Assembly (NCBI GenBank): GCA_963712995.1 | Contig: CAVQKH010000030.1 | Coordinates: 496,001-560,000 of the forward strand | Origin: GCA-003244245 sp963712995 | GTDB taxonomy: Bacteria > Actinomycetota > Actinomycetes > Mycobacteriales > Pseudonocardiaceae | Length of the DNA: 64,000 bases | Direction of reading: 5' to 3' | Shown here: in pieces, positions 25,991-34,136 of the stretch | Layout: the number at the start of each line of letters is the position of its first letter | How positions within the stretch are numbered: the first letter of the stretch is position 1 | Made by a program: the position numbers and the translations under genes | Notes under the pieces: generated by a model | Told to the model about the DNA's origin: nothing | Databases searched by the model: none | The model's input: the letters and a program-made list of their open reading frames with translations, nothing else

Positions 25991-26678
25991 TCAGGACGTG
26001 ATGTGTGACACGATGTTGTCCAGCAGCGCGAGATCGGTGACCACGATCCCGCCGCGTCGGGTGGTGATCACTCCGCTCTCGGCCAGGCCGCGCAGAGTCC
26101 GTACGACCGTTTCTCTGGATGCTCCGGCGGCACCGGCCAGATCACGTTGCAGTGCGGGCACGAACACCGATCCGGGAGAGTTCTCGACGGGCTCGCCGTG
26201 GCGCCTGGCGAGATCCAGTAACACTCTCCCGACCCGATCGATAGCGAGGTAGGCGCCGAACTCCAACCGCCTCCGGTCGGACTCGTGAACCCTGGTGACT
26301 GTGATCATCAACAACGAGAAGAGCAGATCCGATCGCCCCCGGGAGCAATCCGACCAATCGCTGGGAGGTGATGAGGGTCGCGATGACCGGGGTGAGAGCG
26401 GTGACGGACGCACCCCTCGGCCGGTCGTTGAGACAGCCGAATTCACCGATCAGATCGTCGGCTCCGCGTAGCGCGAGAACCGAGGTGTATCCATTCTCTG
26501 CGATCGTGGTGATTTTTACGGTGCCCTTGTCGAGCAGGGCGGCGAAGTCGGATCTGTCACCCTCGACGAAGATCGTGTCTCCTGGGGAGTATCGTTTCGT
26601 CCGTCCGGCCAGTCGGAGTGCCTCCAGTTGTCCCGGTCGCAGTTTCCCCGGTTGCAGTCTTCCGTGATGTGATTCCAT
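25991..26678 (-). CDS. Crp/Fnr-family regulator with cyclic-nucleotide-binding domain, one frameshift as read
   Basis: The cNMP-binding beta roll (about 15-115) has YSPGDTIFVEGDRSDFAALL, GTVKITTIAENGYTSVLALR and DLIGEFGCLNDRPRGASVTA (phosphate-binding GEFG...R.A.. cassette). After one extra base near 26352 the other frame gives the dimer helix and winged helix: LLFSLLMITVTRVHESDRRR, VPALQRDLAGAAGASRETVV and RTLRGLAESGVITTRRGGIV. ATG 26678 is used, with GGAGGG about 11 bases upstream. It heads the island and is followed by a nucleotide cyclase, so it may sense that product and control the operon (inference). Confidence 0.7.
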
Positions 26679-26712
26679 GTCAAGACGTCCCTCCACGGTT
26701 AAGAGCGCCTCT

Positions 26713-26727
26713 GGTGAGTGATTCACC
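26713..26727. promoter_or_regulatory. Palindrome upstream of the Crp-type gene, possible self-operator
   Basis: GGTGA-GTGAT-TCACC lies 35 bp before the Crp start. GTGA...TCAC matches half-sites of Crp-type operators, but the spacing is one base shorter than TGTGA-N6-TCACA. Confidence 0.35.
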
Positions 26728-26889
26728 GTCCTCAAGGTGAGTAGGTTGTCCATCACGAGAATTCTCCCCTCGGAACGACAGAGGACTCCTATTATCTTTC
26801 TTCTCGCCAGTTCTGCGCAGGAAGTTACCCATCGCGGCAGGACCACCCTATTGGGTAGTCGACGTGGGAGGTTGTACGGTGCGTAAGCG

Positions 26890-27675
26890 TCACTCAGAGG
26901 CGGCAGGGAGCTGGCCGCGGGCGGCGGCATCTACCGCGGCCGCTGCTGCTGGTGGCAGGCGTAGGGTGCCGCTGCGATCCAGCTTCGCCAGTTCCGTTCG
27001 GGCCTTGGCATACGCCGCGATGCGTTCGGCGTCGTGGTCGGAGTCCCGGGCCATGGTGAGCAGCTTGATGGCCCGCTGAACGGTGGCCTGCTCGTGCTCG
27101 GGGATCCCGGCCAAACGGATACGTTCGGCAACCTCCCGGGCAGCGTGCCAGGCGCGCCAGGCCTGGTCCACCGCGGTGGCGTAGCGAGCAAGGTGTGCGG
27201 CCGACGGTTCGGTGTCGGTGTCCAGTGCCTGGGCCTCGGCGAAGGCGTCCACGAACCGGCCGGTGGCAGGCACCGTGACATCAGCCAGCGCAGGCAGGCG
27301 CAGCACCGCCAGCGGGTCGCATTCGAACTGGCCGTACTCACCGCGCAGCTGGGCGAACCGGGCCCGGCTGGCCTGCCAGTCCGGCGCCGGTGTCGCCCGC
27401 CGCAGCGGTGGCGCCGGTGTCTGCGCGGGTGCTGGCTGCCGGCGGCCGACCGCTCGGCGGTGGCGTCGGTGCAGATGCCGTACCACGACCACCGTCCCCA
27501 CTGCGAACAGCATGAACGGCATGAGGATCGCCACCACCGCGAGCAGGGCCGCCCCTGCCACCCCCACCGCGGCCAGGACCGCTGCGCACAACACCAGCAG
27601 CGGAGCGACGGGTAGTCCGACCGGACCGCGGCGGTGGTGATAGCGGTGGTGATAGCGGTATCGCGCTCTGCTCAT
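26890..27675 (-). CDS. Conserved actinobacterial two-helix membrane protein, unknown function
   Basis: 261 residues. His/Arg-rich N-terminus (RYRYHHRYHHRRGP), then two adjacent membrane helices at about 18-60 (VAPLLVLCAAVLAAVGVAGA and LLAVVAILMPFMLFAVGTVV), then a cytoplasmic helical domain with FECDPLAVLRLPALADVTVP, RFVDAFAEAQ and IKLLTMARDSDHDAERIAAY. Recognised as a widespread actinobacterial hypothetical family; no function known to me. AGGAAGGA precedes ATG 27675. Codon use resembles the core, unlike the island before it. Confidence 0.7.
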   Translation of the reverse strand: MSRARYRYHHRYHHRRGPVGLPVAPLLVLCAAVLAAVGVAGAALLAVVAILMPFMLFAVGTVVVVRHLHRRHRRAVGRRQPAPAQTPAPPLRRATPAPDWQASRARFAQLRGEYGQFECDPLAVLRLPALADVTVPATGRFVDAFAEAQALDTDTEPSAAHLARYATAVDQAWRAWHAAREVAERIRLAGIPEHEQATVQRAIKLLTMARDSDHDAERIAAYAKARTELAKLDRSGTLRLPPAAAAAVDAAARGQLPAASE

Positions 27676-27847
27676 GGTCGCGTCCTTCCTGCCACTTCCT
27701 TGATACCCCTCCAGCCGCCGGCGCGGCAGGGTCTTCTCACACGTGGGAATCAGACATCCCCAGGAGCCGTCATCAACTGCGATGATGCGCTCGGTGCCGC
27801 CGGAGGGAGATCTCAGCCCAGCGGGCCGTCGGGAAGGGAGCTGGCAC

Positions 27848-30800
27848 ATGTTCGGCAAGGTGCTGGTCGCCAACCGCGGGGAGATCGCGATCCGGGCGTT
27901 TCGCGCAGCCTACGAATTGGGTTGCCGGACGGTCGCGGTGTTCCCCTACGAGGACCGCAACTCCGAGCACCGGCTCAAGGCCAACGAGGCCTACCAGATC
28001 GGTGAGAAGGGCCATCCGGTCCGGGCGTACCTGTCGGTGCCTGAGATCGTCCGGGCTGCTCAGCTCACCGGGGCCGATGCGGTCTATCCCGGTTACGGCT
28101 TCCTGTCGGAGAACCCGGAGCTGGCGATTGCCTGCCAGCAGGCTGGCATCACCTTCGTCGGGCCCCCGCCTGCGGTGCTGGCGCTGGCGGGTAACAAGTC
28201 CCGGGCGGTCGCCGCGGCGCGGGCAGCCGGCGTACCCGTGCTGTCCTCGTGCGCCCCCAACGCCGACATCGAGGCGCTGATCGCGGTGGCTGAGGAGATC
28301 GGGTTCCCGATGTTCGTCAAAGCCGTCGCAGGCGGCGGTGGTCGCGGCATGCGGCGGGTCAGCGAACTCGCCGGCCTTCGGGTGGCACTGGAGGCGGCCA
28401 GCCGGGAAGCCGAGTCGGCATTCGGCGATCCGACCGTGTTCCTGGAGCGGGCCGTCATCGACCCCCGGCACATCGAGGTGCAGATCCTCGCCGATCAGTG
28501 TGGGAACGTCATCCACCTGTACGAACGGGACTGCTCGGTGCAGCGGCGGCACCAGAAGGTCGTGGAGATAGCGCCCGCGCCGAACCTGGACCCCGAGCTG
28601 CGGCAGCGGGTCTGTGCTGACGCGGTTGCCTTCGCCCGGCAGCTCGGTTACGTCAACGCCGGCACTGTGGAGTTTCTCGTCGACCGTGGCGGCCGCCACG
28701 TGTTCATCGAGATGAACCCGCGCATCCAGGTCGAGCACACGGTGACCGAGGAGATCACCGACATCGATCTGGTCAGCTCTCAGCTGCGGATCGCGGCGGG
28801 GGAGACGTTGGCCGACCTCGGGCTGCGCCAGGACACCATCGTGCCGCACGGCGTCGCATTGCAGTGCCGGATCACCACTGAGGACCCGGCCAACGAGTTC
28901 CGCCCGGACATCGGGACGGTCACCGCGTACCGCTCGGCCAGCGGCGCCGGGGTCCGGTTGGACGGCGGCACCATGCAGACGGGTGCCCAGATCAGCGCGT
29001 ATTTCGACTCCCTGCTGGTCAAGGTCACCTGCCGGGGACGGGACTTCACCACCGCGGTGCGCCGGGCCCGTCGAGCGCTTGCCGAGTTCCGGATCCGCGG
29101 GGTGGCCACGAACATCCCGTTCCTGCTCGCCCTGCTCGAGGAACCGGACTTCGTGGCCGGCCAGGTCACCACGTCGTTCATCGAGCAGCGGCCGCACCTA
29201 CTCAACGCTCCACAGTCCGCGGACCGCGGCACCCGGTTGCTGACCTATCTCGGGGACGTGACGGTGAACCGGCCGTACGGCGAGCCCCCCAACCTGGTCG
29301 ACCCGCTGGCCAAGCTTCCTCCCATCGATCTGGACGCACGGCCGCCCACCGGTTCCCGGCACCGGCTGCTCACCCTGGGCCCCGAGGAGTTCGCGCAGTG
29401 GCTACGGTCCCGAGACGGCGTCGGCGTGACCGACACCACCTTTCGGGACGCCCACCAGTCGTTGCTCGCGACCCGGGTGCGGAGCAGGGACCTCGTCGCC
29501 ATCGGCCCGCACGTCGCCCGGATGACTCCGCAGCTGCTCTCCCTGGAGTGCTGGGGTGGTGCCACCTACGACGTGGCACTGCGTTTTCTCGCCGAGGACC
29601 CGTGGGAGCGGCTGGCCGCGTTGCGCGAGGCGGTGCCCAACGTGTGCTTGCAGATGTTGCTGCGCGGTCGCAACACCGTCGGCTACACGCCGTACCCGAC
29701 CGAGGTGACCACCGCCTTCGTCGAGGAGGCCGTGGAGACCGGGTTGGACATCTTCCGGATCTTCGATGCGCTCAACGACGTGTCCCAGATGCGTCCCGCC
29801 ATCGACGCGGTGCGCGAGACCGGCCGGGCCCTCGCCGAGGTGGCGCTGTGCTACACCGCGGATCTGTCCGACCCCGCGGAGACGCTCTACACGCTGGACT
29901 ACTACCTGCGGCTGGCCGAGCAGATCGTGGCCGCCGGGGCGCACGTGCTGGCCATCAAGGACATGGCCGGCCTGCTACGGCCGCCAGCGGCCCGGACGCT
30001 GGTGGCCGCGCTGCGTAGCCGGTTCGACCTCCCGGTGCACCTGCACACCCACGACACTCCAGGTGGGCAGCTGGCCACCCTCGTCGCGGCGATCGACGCT
30101 GGCGTGGACGCCGTCGATGCCGCCACCGCTTCCATGGCCGGCACCACCTCGCAGCCCTCGCTGTCCGCGCTGGTCGCGGCCACCGACCACACCGAGCGCA
30201 ACACCGGCCTGGACCTGCAGTCGGTGTGCGATCTGGAGCCCTACTGGGAGCTGGTGCGCAAGGTTTACGCGCCCTTCGAGTCCGGCCTGGCCTCGCCGAC
30301 CGGGCGGGTCTACCACCACGAGATCCCCGGCGGTCAGCTGTCCAACCTGCGCCAGCAGGCGGTGGCGTTGGGCCTGGCGGATCGCTTCGAGCAGATCGAG
30401 GAGGCCTACGCGGCGGCCGACCGGATGCTCGGGCGCCTGGTGAAGGTGACCCCGTCGTCCAAGGTGGTCGGGGATCTGGCGCTGCACCTGGTCGGCGCCG
30501 GCGTCGCGCCGAGCGACTTCGAGGCCGACCCCGCCCGCTTCGACATTCCCGACTCGGTGATCGGTTTCCTGCACGGCGAGCTCGGCGTCCCCCCCGGCGG
30601 GTGGCCCGAGCCCTTGCGGAGCAAGGCCCTGGCGGGCCGCGGTGCTGCGCGGGAGCTGACGGAACTGTCCGCACAGGACCGGAAAGGGCTCAAGCAGGAC
30701 CGCGCGGGGACCCTGAACCGGCTGCTGTTCGCCGGTCCCACCGCAGAGTTCGAGAAGCATCGTGAGCTCTACGGGGACACTTCGGTGCTGCCCAGCAAGG

Positions 30801-31231
30801 AGTTTTTCTACGGGTTGCGGCCCGGTGAGGAGTACGCCGTGGACCTCGTCCGCGGGGTGCGACTACTGATCCAGCTGCAGGCCATCGGAGACGTCGACGA
30901 ACGCGGCCTGCGCACCGTGCTGTGCACGCTCAACGGCCAGTTGCGACCGCTGCAGGTCCGGGATCGATCTGTGGCCTCCACGGTCCCGGTGGCCGAGAAG
31001 GCGGATCGGGCCAACAGTAACCACGTCTCGGCGCCCTTCGCAGGCGTGGTCTCCTTGCAGGTGTCCGAAGGGGACACCGTGGTGGCCGGGCAGCCGGTGG
31101 CCACCATCGAGGCGATGAAGATGGAGGCCGGCATCACCGCCCCCAAGGGCGGCACGGTGGCCCGCCTGGCGATCAAATCGGTCCAGCAGGTCGAAGGCGG
31201 CGACCTGCTCCTCGAACTCCGCTCCCCCTGA
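27848..31231 (+). CDS. pyc: Pyruvate carboxylase
   Basis: Carboxylates pyruvate to oxaloacetate with ATP and biotin. 1127 residues in one chain: biotin carboxylase (1-450: VANRGEIAIRAFRAAYELG, VKAVAGGGGRGMRRV, EMNPRIQVEHTVTEEITDID), carboxyltransferase (about 530-800: GVTDTTFRDAHQSLLATRVR, the zinc-site HLHTHDT), and biotin carrier with IEAMKMEAG near the end. Length is normal. ATG 27848 has AAGGGAG 7 bases upstream. It occupies the pca locus position seen in mycobacteria. Confidence 0.97.
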   Translation: MFGKVLVANRGEIAIRAFRAAYELGCRTVAVFPYEDRNSEHRLKANEAYQIGEKGHPVRAYLSVPEIVRAAQLTGADAVYPGYGFLSENPELAIACQQAGITFVGPPPAVLALAGNKSRAVAAARAAGVPVLSSCAPNADIEALIAVAEEIGFPMFVKAVAGGGGRGMRRVSELAGLRVALEAASREAESAFGDPTVFLERAVIDPRHIEVQILADQCGNVIHLYERDCSVQRRHQKVVEIAPAPNLDPELRQRVCADAVAFARQLGYVNAGTVEFLVDRGGRHVFIEMNPRIQVEHTVTEEITDIDLVSSQLRIAAGETLADLGLRQDTIVPHGVALQCRITTEDPANEFRPDIGTVTAYRSASGAGVRLDGGTMQTGAQISAYFDSLLVKVTCRGRDFTTAVRRARRALAEFRIRGVATNIPFLLALLEEPDFVAGQVTTSFIEQRPHLLNAPQSADRGTRLLTYLGDVTVNRPYGEPPNLVDPLAKLPPIDLDARPPTGSRHRLLTLGPEEFAQWLRSRDGVGVTDTTFRDAHQSLLATRVRSRDLVAIGPHVARMTPQLLSLECWGGATYDVALRFLAEDPWERLAALREAVPNVCLQMLLRGRNTVGYTPYPTEVTTAFVEEAVETGLDIFRIFDALNDVSQMRPAIDAVRETGRALAEVALCYTADLSDPAETLYTLDYYLRLAEQIVAAGAHVLAIKDMAGLLRPPAARTLVAALRSRFDLPVHLHTHDTPGGQLATLVAAIDAGVDAVDAATASMAGTTSQPSLSALVAATDHTERNTGLDLQSVCDLEPYWELVRKVYAPFESGLASPTGRVYHHEIPGGQLSNLRQQAVALGLADRFEQIEEAYAAADRMLGRLVKVTPSSKVVGDLALHLVGAGVAPSDFEADPARFDIPDSVIGFLHGELGVPPGGWPEPLRSKALAGRGAARELTELSAQDRKGLKQDRAGTLNRLLFAGPTAEFEKHRELYGDTSVLPSKEFFYGLRPGEEYAVDLVRGVRLLIQLQAIGDVDERGLRTVLCTLNGQLRPLQVRDRSVASTVPVAEKADRANSNHVSAPFAGVVSLQVSEGDTVVAGQPVATIEAMKMEAGITAPKGGTVARLAIKSVQQVEGGDLLLELRSP

Positions 31232-31284
31232 GCGCACTGTGTCCCTGAACCCAGCGCCTCCCGAACCCAGCGCCTCCCCGACCC

Positions 31285-31314
31285 AAGCCTCCCGAACTCA
31301 AGCCTCCCGAACTC
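31285..31314 (+). repeat. 15-bp tandem repeat after pyc
   Basis: AAGCCTCCCGAACTC occurs at 31285-31299 and 31300-31314. Related CCCAGCGCCTCC units stand just upstream at 31250-31277. The second copy forms one arm of the hairpin that follows. Confidence 0.8.
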
Positions 31315-31369
31315 AACCACAGAGCTGTTCCGCCGACCTCCAACAGCTTCTCTGTTGAGTTCGGGAGGC
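31302..31369. terminator. Long hairpin between pyc and the first PCMT-like gene
   Basis: GCCTCCCGAACTCAAC (31302-31317) pairs perfectly with 31354-31369. A two-base bulge away, CAGAG and CTGTT continue the pairing inside the 36-base loop. It lies between convergent genes and probably ends both transcripts. Confidence 0.7.
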
Positions 31370-31379
31370 GCAGACTTCT

Positions 31380-32423
31380 TCACACGGCGCTGGCCGCAAG
31401 TGGCCAGGTCTGGGTACTGTCCGGGGAATCGAGCCAGATCCACTGTCGTTCGGTGGTGACGGTGAGACCGACACACCAGGAACCATCTGGGCTGGTGAGA
31501 AAGACGTCCCCAGAGCCATTGACGGTGTGCCCGTAACCGATCTCGCTGGGCACACGGAGCTGGGCGAGGAACCACACGACGAGATTGTCCCAAGGGTGAA
31601 GCTGACCGAGGCTAGTGGTGCGCATCGTCGCCTGAGCTCGATCGCGGGTCACCGCCCGGCCGCCGACGGTGGGCGGCGTGGTTACCGGGTCGGTGGGCCG
31701 CAGCGCCATGAATCCGGCCCAGGTGCGGTTGAAACGTCCCTCGGCCCGATCGGTGAGCCTGGTGAGCAGGACGAGGTTGCCAGCGTGGACGGACAGTTTG
31801 AGGTCCGCCAGGATCAGCCCGCCGATGCGGGTCTGATCGAGCCAGGCGCGGGGAATGGCCGGCACCGAGCAGGTGGCCAGGATCCGGTCGTAGGGGGCGT
31901 GCTCGGGCAACCCACCCGCGCCGTCCGTGGCCACGAGCGTGGGCCGGCACCCGATGTGGGCGAGCCGATCACGGGCTACATCGACCAGCTCACGGTCGAT
32001 GTCGACGGAGAAGACGTGCTCGGCGCCGAGCCGGTGGGCCAGTAACGCGGCGTTATACCCGGTACCGGTGCCGGTCTCCAACACATCGTGGCCTCCGTGG
32101 ATGTCCAGGGTCTCCAGCATGCGGGTCATCAGCCCTGGTGTGCTGGTAGAGGACAAACCGACAACGGCGGTTCCCCACGAGCCCGTGCCTTCTCCGATCT
32201 TGGTGAACAGGCCCCGGTTGGCGTAGATCCCCTCGCGCCAGGCAGGATCGGTCCCATCACGAGTGAGCCAGGCGCCCGTGCCGGGTTCCTGCTCGTAGAC
32301 AACGGGGACGAGCTCGTGCCGGGGAACCGCCCGGACCGCGGCGATCCACTCCGCTGAGTGCAGCTTGCCCGCGGCGACCAATTCCTCGGCCAGCCGCGCC
32401 GCCCGATCGGCCCAATCGTTCAC
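31380..32423 (-). CDS. PCMT-like methyltransferase (protein-isoaspartate methyltransferase fold)
   Basis: 347 residues. SAM-binding motif VLETGTGTGYNAALLAHRLG near 113-132, acidic loop VFSVDIDRELVDVA, and post-motif YDRILATCSVPAIPRAWL. The N-terminal GLSSTSTPGLMTRMLETLD replaces the usual IS.P.. substrate loop. A C-terminal region of about 130 residues is not part of classical PCMT. GTG 32423 overlaps the stop of a 29-codon ORF (GTGA). Such proteins often accompany XRE regulators in actinomycetes and some modify ribosomal peptides; the substrate here is unknown. Confidence 0.75.
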   Translation of the reverse strand: MNDWADRAARLAEELVAAGKLHSAEWIAAVRAVPRHELVPVVYEQEPGTGAWLTRDGTDPAWREGIYANRGLFTKIGEGTGSWGTAVVGLSSTSTPGLMTRMLETLDIHGGHDVLETGTGTGYNAALLAHRLGAEHVFSVDIDRELVDVARDRLAHIGCRPTLVATDGAGGLPEHAPYDRILATCSVPAIPRAWLDQTRIGGLILADLKLSVHAGNLVLLTRLTDRAEGRFNRTWAGFMALRPTDPVTTPPTVGGRAVTRDRAQATMRTTSLGQLHPWDNLVVWFLAQLRVPSEIGYGHTVNGSGDVFLTSPDGSWCVGLTVTTERQWIWLDSPDSTQTWPLAASAV

Positions 32424-32509
32424 GGTGCCTCCTGGGCGAGCAGATCGGCCAACTCACGCATGACGGCCCGGATGCCGTGCTCCACGCCGGTCGGCAGGGA
32501 TCGATTCAT
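32420..32509 (-). CDS. 29-residue ORF coupled to the first PCMT-like gene
   Basis: ATG 32509 to TGA encodes a peptide beginning MNRSLPTGVEHGIRAVMREL and ending in LLAQEAP. It overlaps the methyltransferase start by four bases (GTGA). It has no Asp-Gly or Asn-Gly and no strong ribosome-binding site. It may be a translation-coupling leader or a substrate peptide; the evidence is position only. Confidence 0.35.
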   Translation of the reverse strand: MNRSLPTGVEHGIRAVMRELADLLAQEAP

Positions 32510-32636
32510 AGCTCAGGGCATCGTAGTCGGCCCGCCAGCCAACATAGGCGGTGTCGCTGTGCGCACGGACGCGACCGCAAACACAAACACCTGAGAGCCA
32601 ATCACGATCACCCTGGCCTCTTCCCGCGTCGCGACC

Positions 32637-33323
32637 TCATCCGGCAAGCGTTGATGAATCGGCGGATCGCTCCGGTCGTCCGGGCCTCTGAAGTTCGACC
32701 CAAGGCGCATCGTCATCGAAGAAGATCGCCACGCCGAATAAGCGCGTGGCGATTGCCGGTTTCGGCGAGGTTGCAGCCACCCGAGCTGGATCAGGCTCAG
32801 CTGTTCTCGATATTGGTCCAATTGTGAGATCCGATTGTTCATGTTGGTCAGCAGACCCCTGGTCAGGCCCGTCACGCTGGGGTGCTCGGCTTGCTGAATG
32901 ACGTTCTGGGCAGGCAGGAACAGGCTGCGGGTCTTGGTGTGGAGGGCTGTCTGCGCCGAAACCCAGCAGCGTCGGGGAGATGCCGAGCCGGGTGGCGATG
33001 CGGGCAATGGTCTCGATATCCCGCAGCCTATGCTCTCCGCGTTCGATGCGGGAAATCCGGTCCTGCCCCATTTCCAACACCTCGCCGAGTTCGACCTGTG
33101 TCAGCCCCGCGGTGCGCCGGACGGAGCGGAACAGGTACCCGAAATCGTAGGCAGCCAGCGCCCGCTGGACCGCGTCCCGGCTGAAGAATCTGGCCTCCCG
33201 CAGTCGCTCGGCCACGTCTGGGCGGCGCGAGCACGGGTCACACCGCGTACCGGAGCGTCCCCGGCGCAGTCCCGCCCCGCATCGTTCACAGGCACGGCCG
33301 CGTGGCCCGCCGTCACTCGCCAT
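32637..33323 (-). CDS. XRE-family regulator with N-terminal zinc ribbon
   Basis: 228 residues as read. CERCGAGLRRGRSGTRCDPC (about 10-29) is a zinc ribbon. The helix-turn-helix follows at about 55-115: FGYLFRSVRRTAGLTQVELG, LEMGQDRISRIERGEHRLRD and IARIATRLGISPTLLGFG. After that the frame turns into low-complexity sequence, while another frame has LLTNMNNRISQLDQYREQLS, so a frameshift near 32900 is likely and the true C-terminus is unclear. The start is well set: GGGAGGTGATA sits directly before ATG 33323. Confidence 0.65.
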   Translation of the reverse strand: MASDGGPRGRACERCGAGLRRGRSGTRCDPCSRRPDVAERLREARFFSRDAVQRALAAYDFGYLFRSVRRTAGLTQVELGEVLEMGQDRISRIERGEHRLRDIETIARIATRLGISPTLLGFGADSPPHQDPQPVPACPERHSASRAPQRDGPDQGSADQHEQSDLTIGPISRTAEPDPARVAATSPKPAIATRLFGVAIFFDDDAPWVELQRPGRPERSADSSTLAG

Positions 33324-33457
33324 TATCACCTCCCGCAGGTCCGCTTGAGAAGATCCTTGGAGAAAGCCGTGCGGATGCTCGTGCCGGGACATGACGAATA
33401 GCATGACGGCCATCGTGGAGCCCGGCTGCGAACGATTTTGAGGCCTGGTATCGCTGG

Positions 33458-33796
33458 TCACTGAGTAGCGGAACCGTTGCGCGTGATCGCCCGGACAACC
33501 GTCTTGTCTCCACCGAGTGCGCTTCCATTGCGTGCCGTCGCCACCTTGTTGGCCTCGTCCCGCGCCAGCTCCAGCATGGATATAACCTCATCGACCTTCC
33601 CTGATCTCATGATCGCTTCGCAGGTGAACGGTGGTGAGATCGACAGCCACACGGTGCCTTGCACCACCGTCACGACCACAGTCGCATCAACTCCTGCCAT
33701 GCCCTTGACACGAATCCTGCGGGGCAGGCCCATCCTGGGCCACGTAGTCCGCCCCTGCGGCACATATTCCGAGTTTTTGTGCTTCTCTGCATTCAT
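33458..33796 (-). CDS. Small conserved hypothetical protein
   Basis: 112 residues; the core reads GVDATVVVTVVQGTVWLSIS, PPFTCEAIMRSGKVDEVISM and LELARDEANKVATA. I recognise it as a short actinobacterial hypothetical often found near XRE regulators; function unknown. The ATG 33796 start gives MNAEKHKNSEYVPQGRTTWP; the frame is open further upstream without support. Confidence 0.5.
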   Translation of the reverse strand: MNAEKHKNSEYVPQGRTTWPRMGLPRRIRVKGMAGVDATVVVTVVQGTVWLSISPPFTCEAIMRSGKVDEVISMLELARDEANKVATARNGSALGGDKTVVRAITRNGSATQ

Positions 33797-34136
33797 GCAT
33801 TTCTCGCTCGCGTCCACCGTTGCCAGCGGAATTAGTGGGGAACCGACTGGCCGCCGGGAGCCGAGCGTCAGGGCGGCATGGGTGATAGCGCTGCATCGGC
33901 TGGGCACAGCCTTAGGAGACCAGCTCGCCATGCGGACCGGGCCGGATAGGGCCGCTGGAACAGTGGGTGGGCCAACGGGATGGACGGTGCATGCCGCCGG
34001 GGTCGCGGAAGATCGTTGCCGTGCCGACTTTGTCTGCGGTGGTGGTGAAGTCGGCGGGGAAGTGGTACTTGAGCTCTGCGGTGGCTGGTTATTCTCGAAG
34101 CCCGCTGCTGTTCGTGTGATCATAGGAGGGGCTGGC

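Noticed and set aside
33477..34136. Extension of the regulator at 34137 by 220 upstream codons
   Set aside because: It is antisense to the small conserved protein at 33458-33796 and has no ribosome-binding site, while ATG 34137 has AGGAGG.
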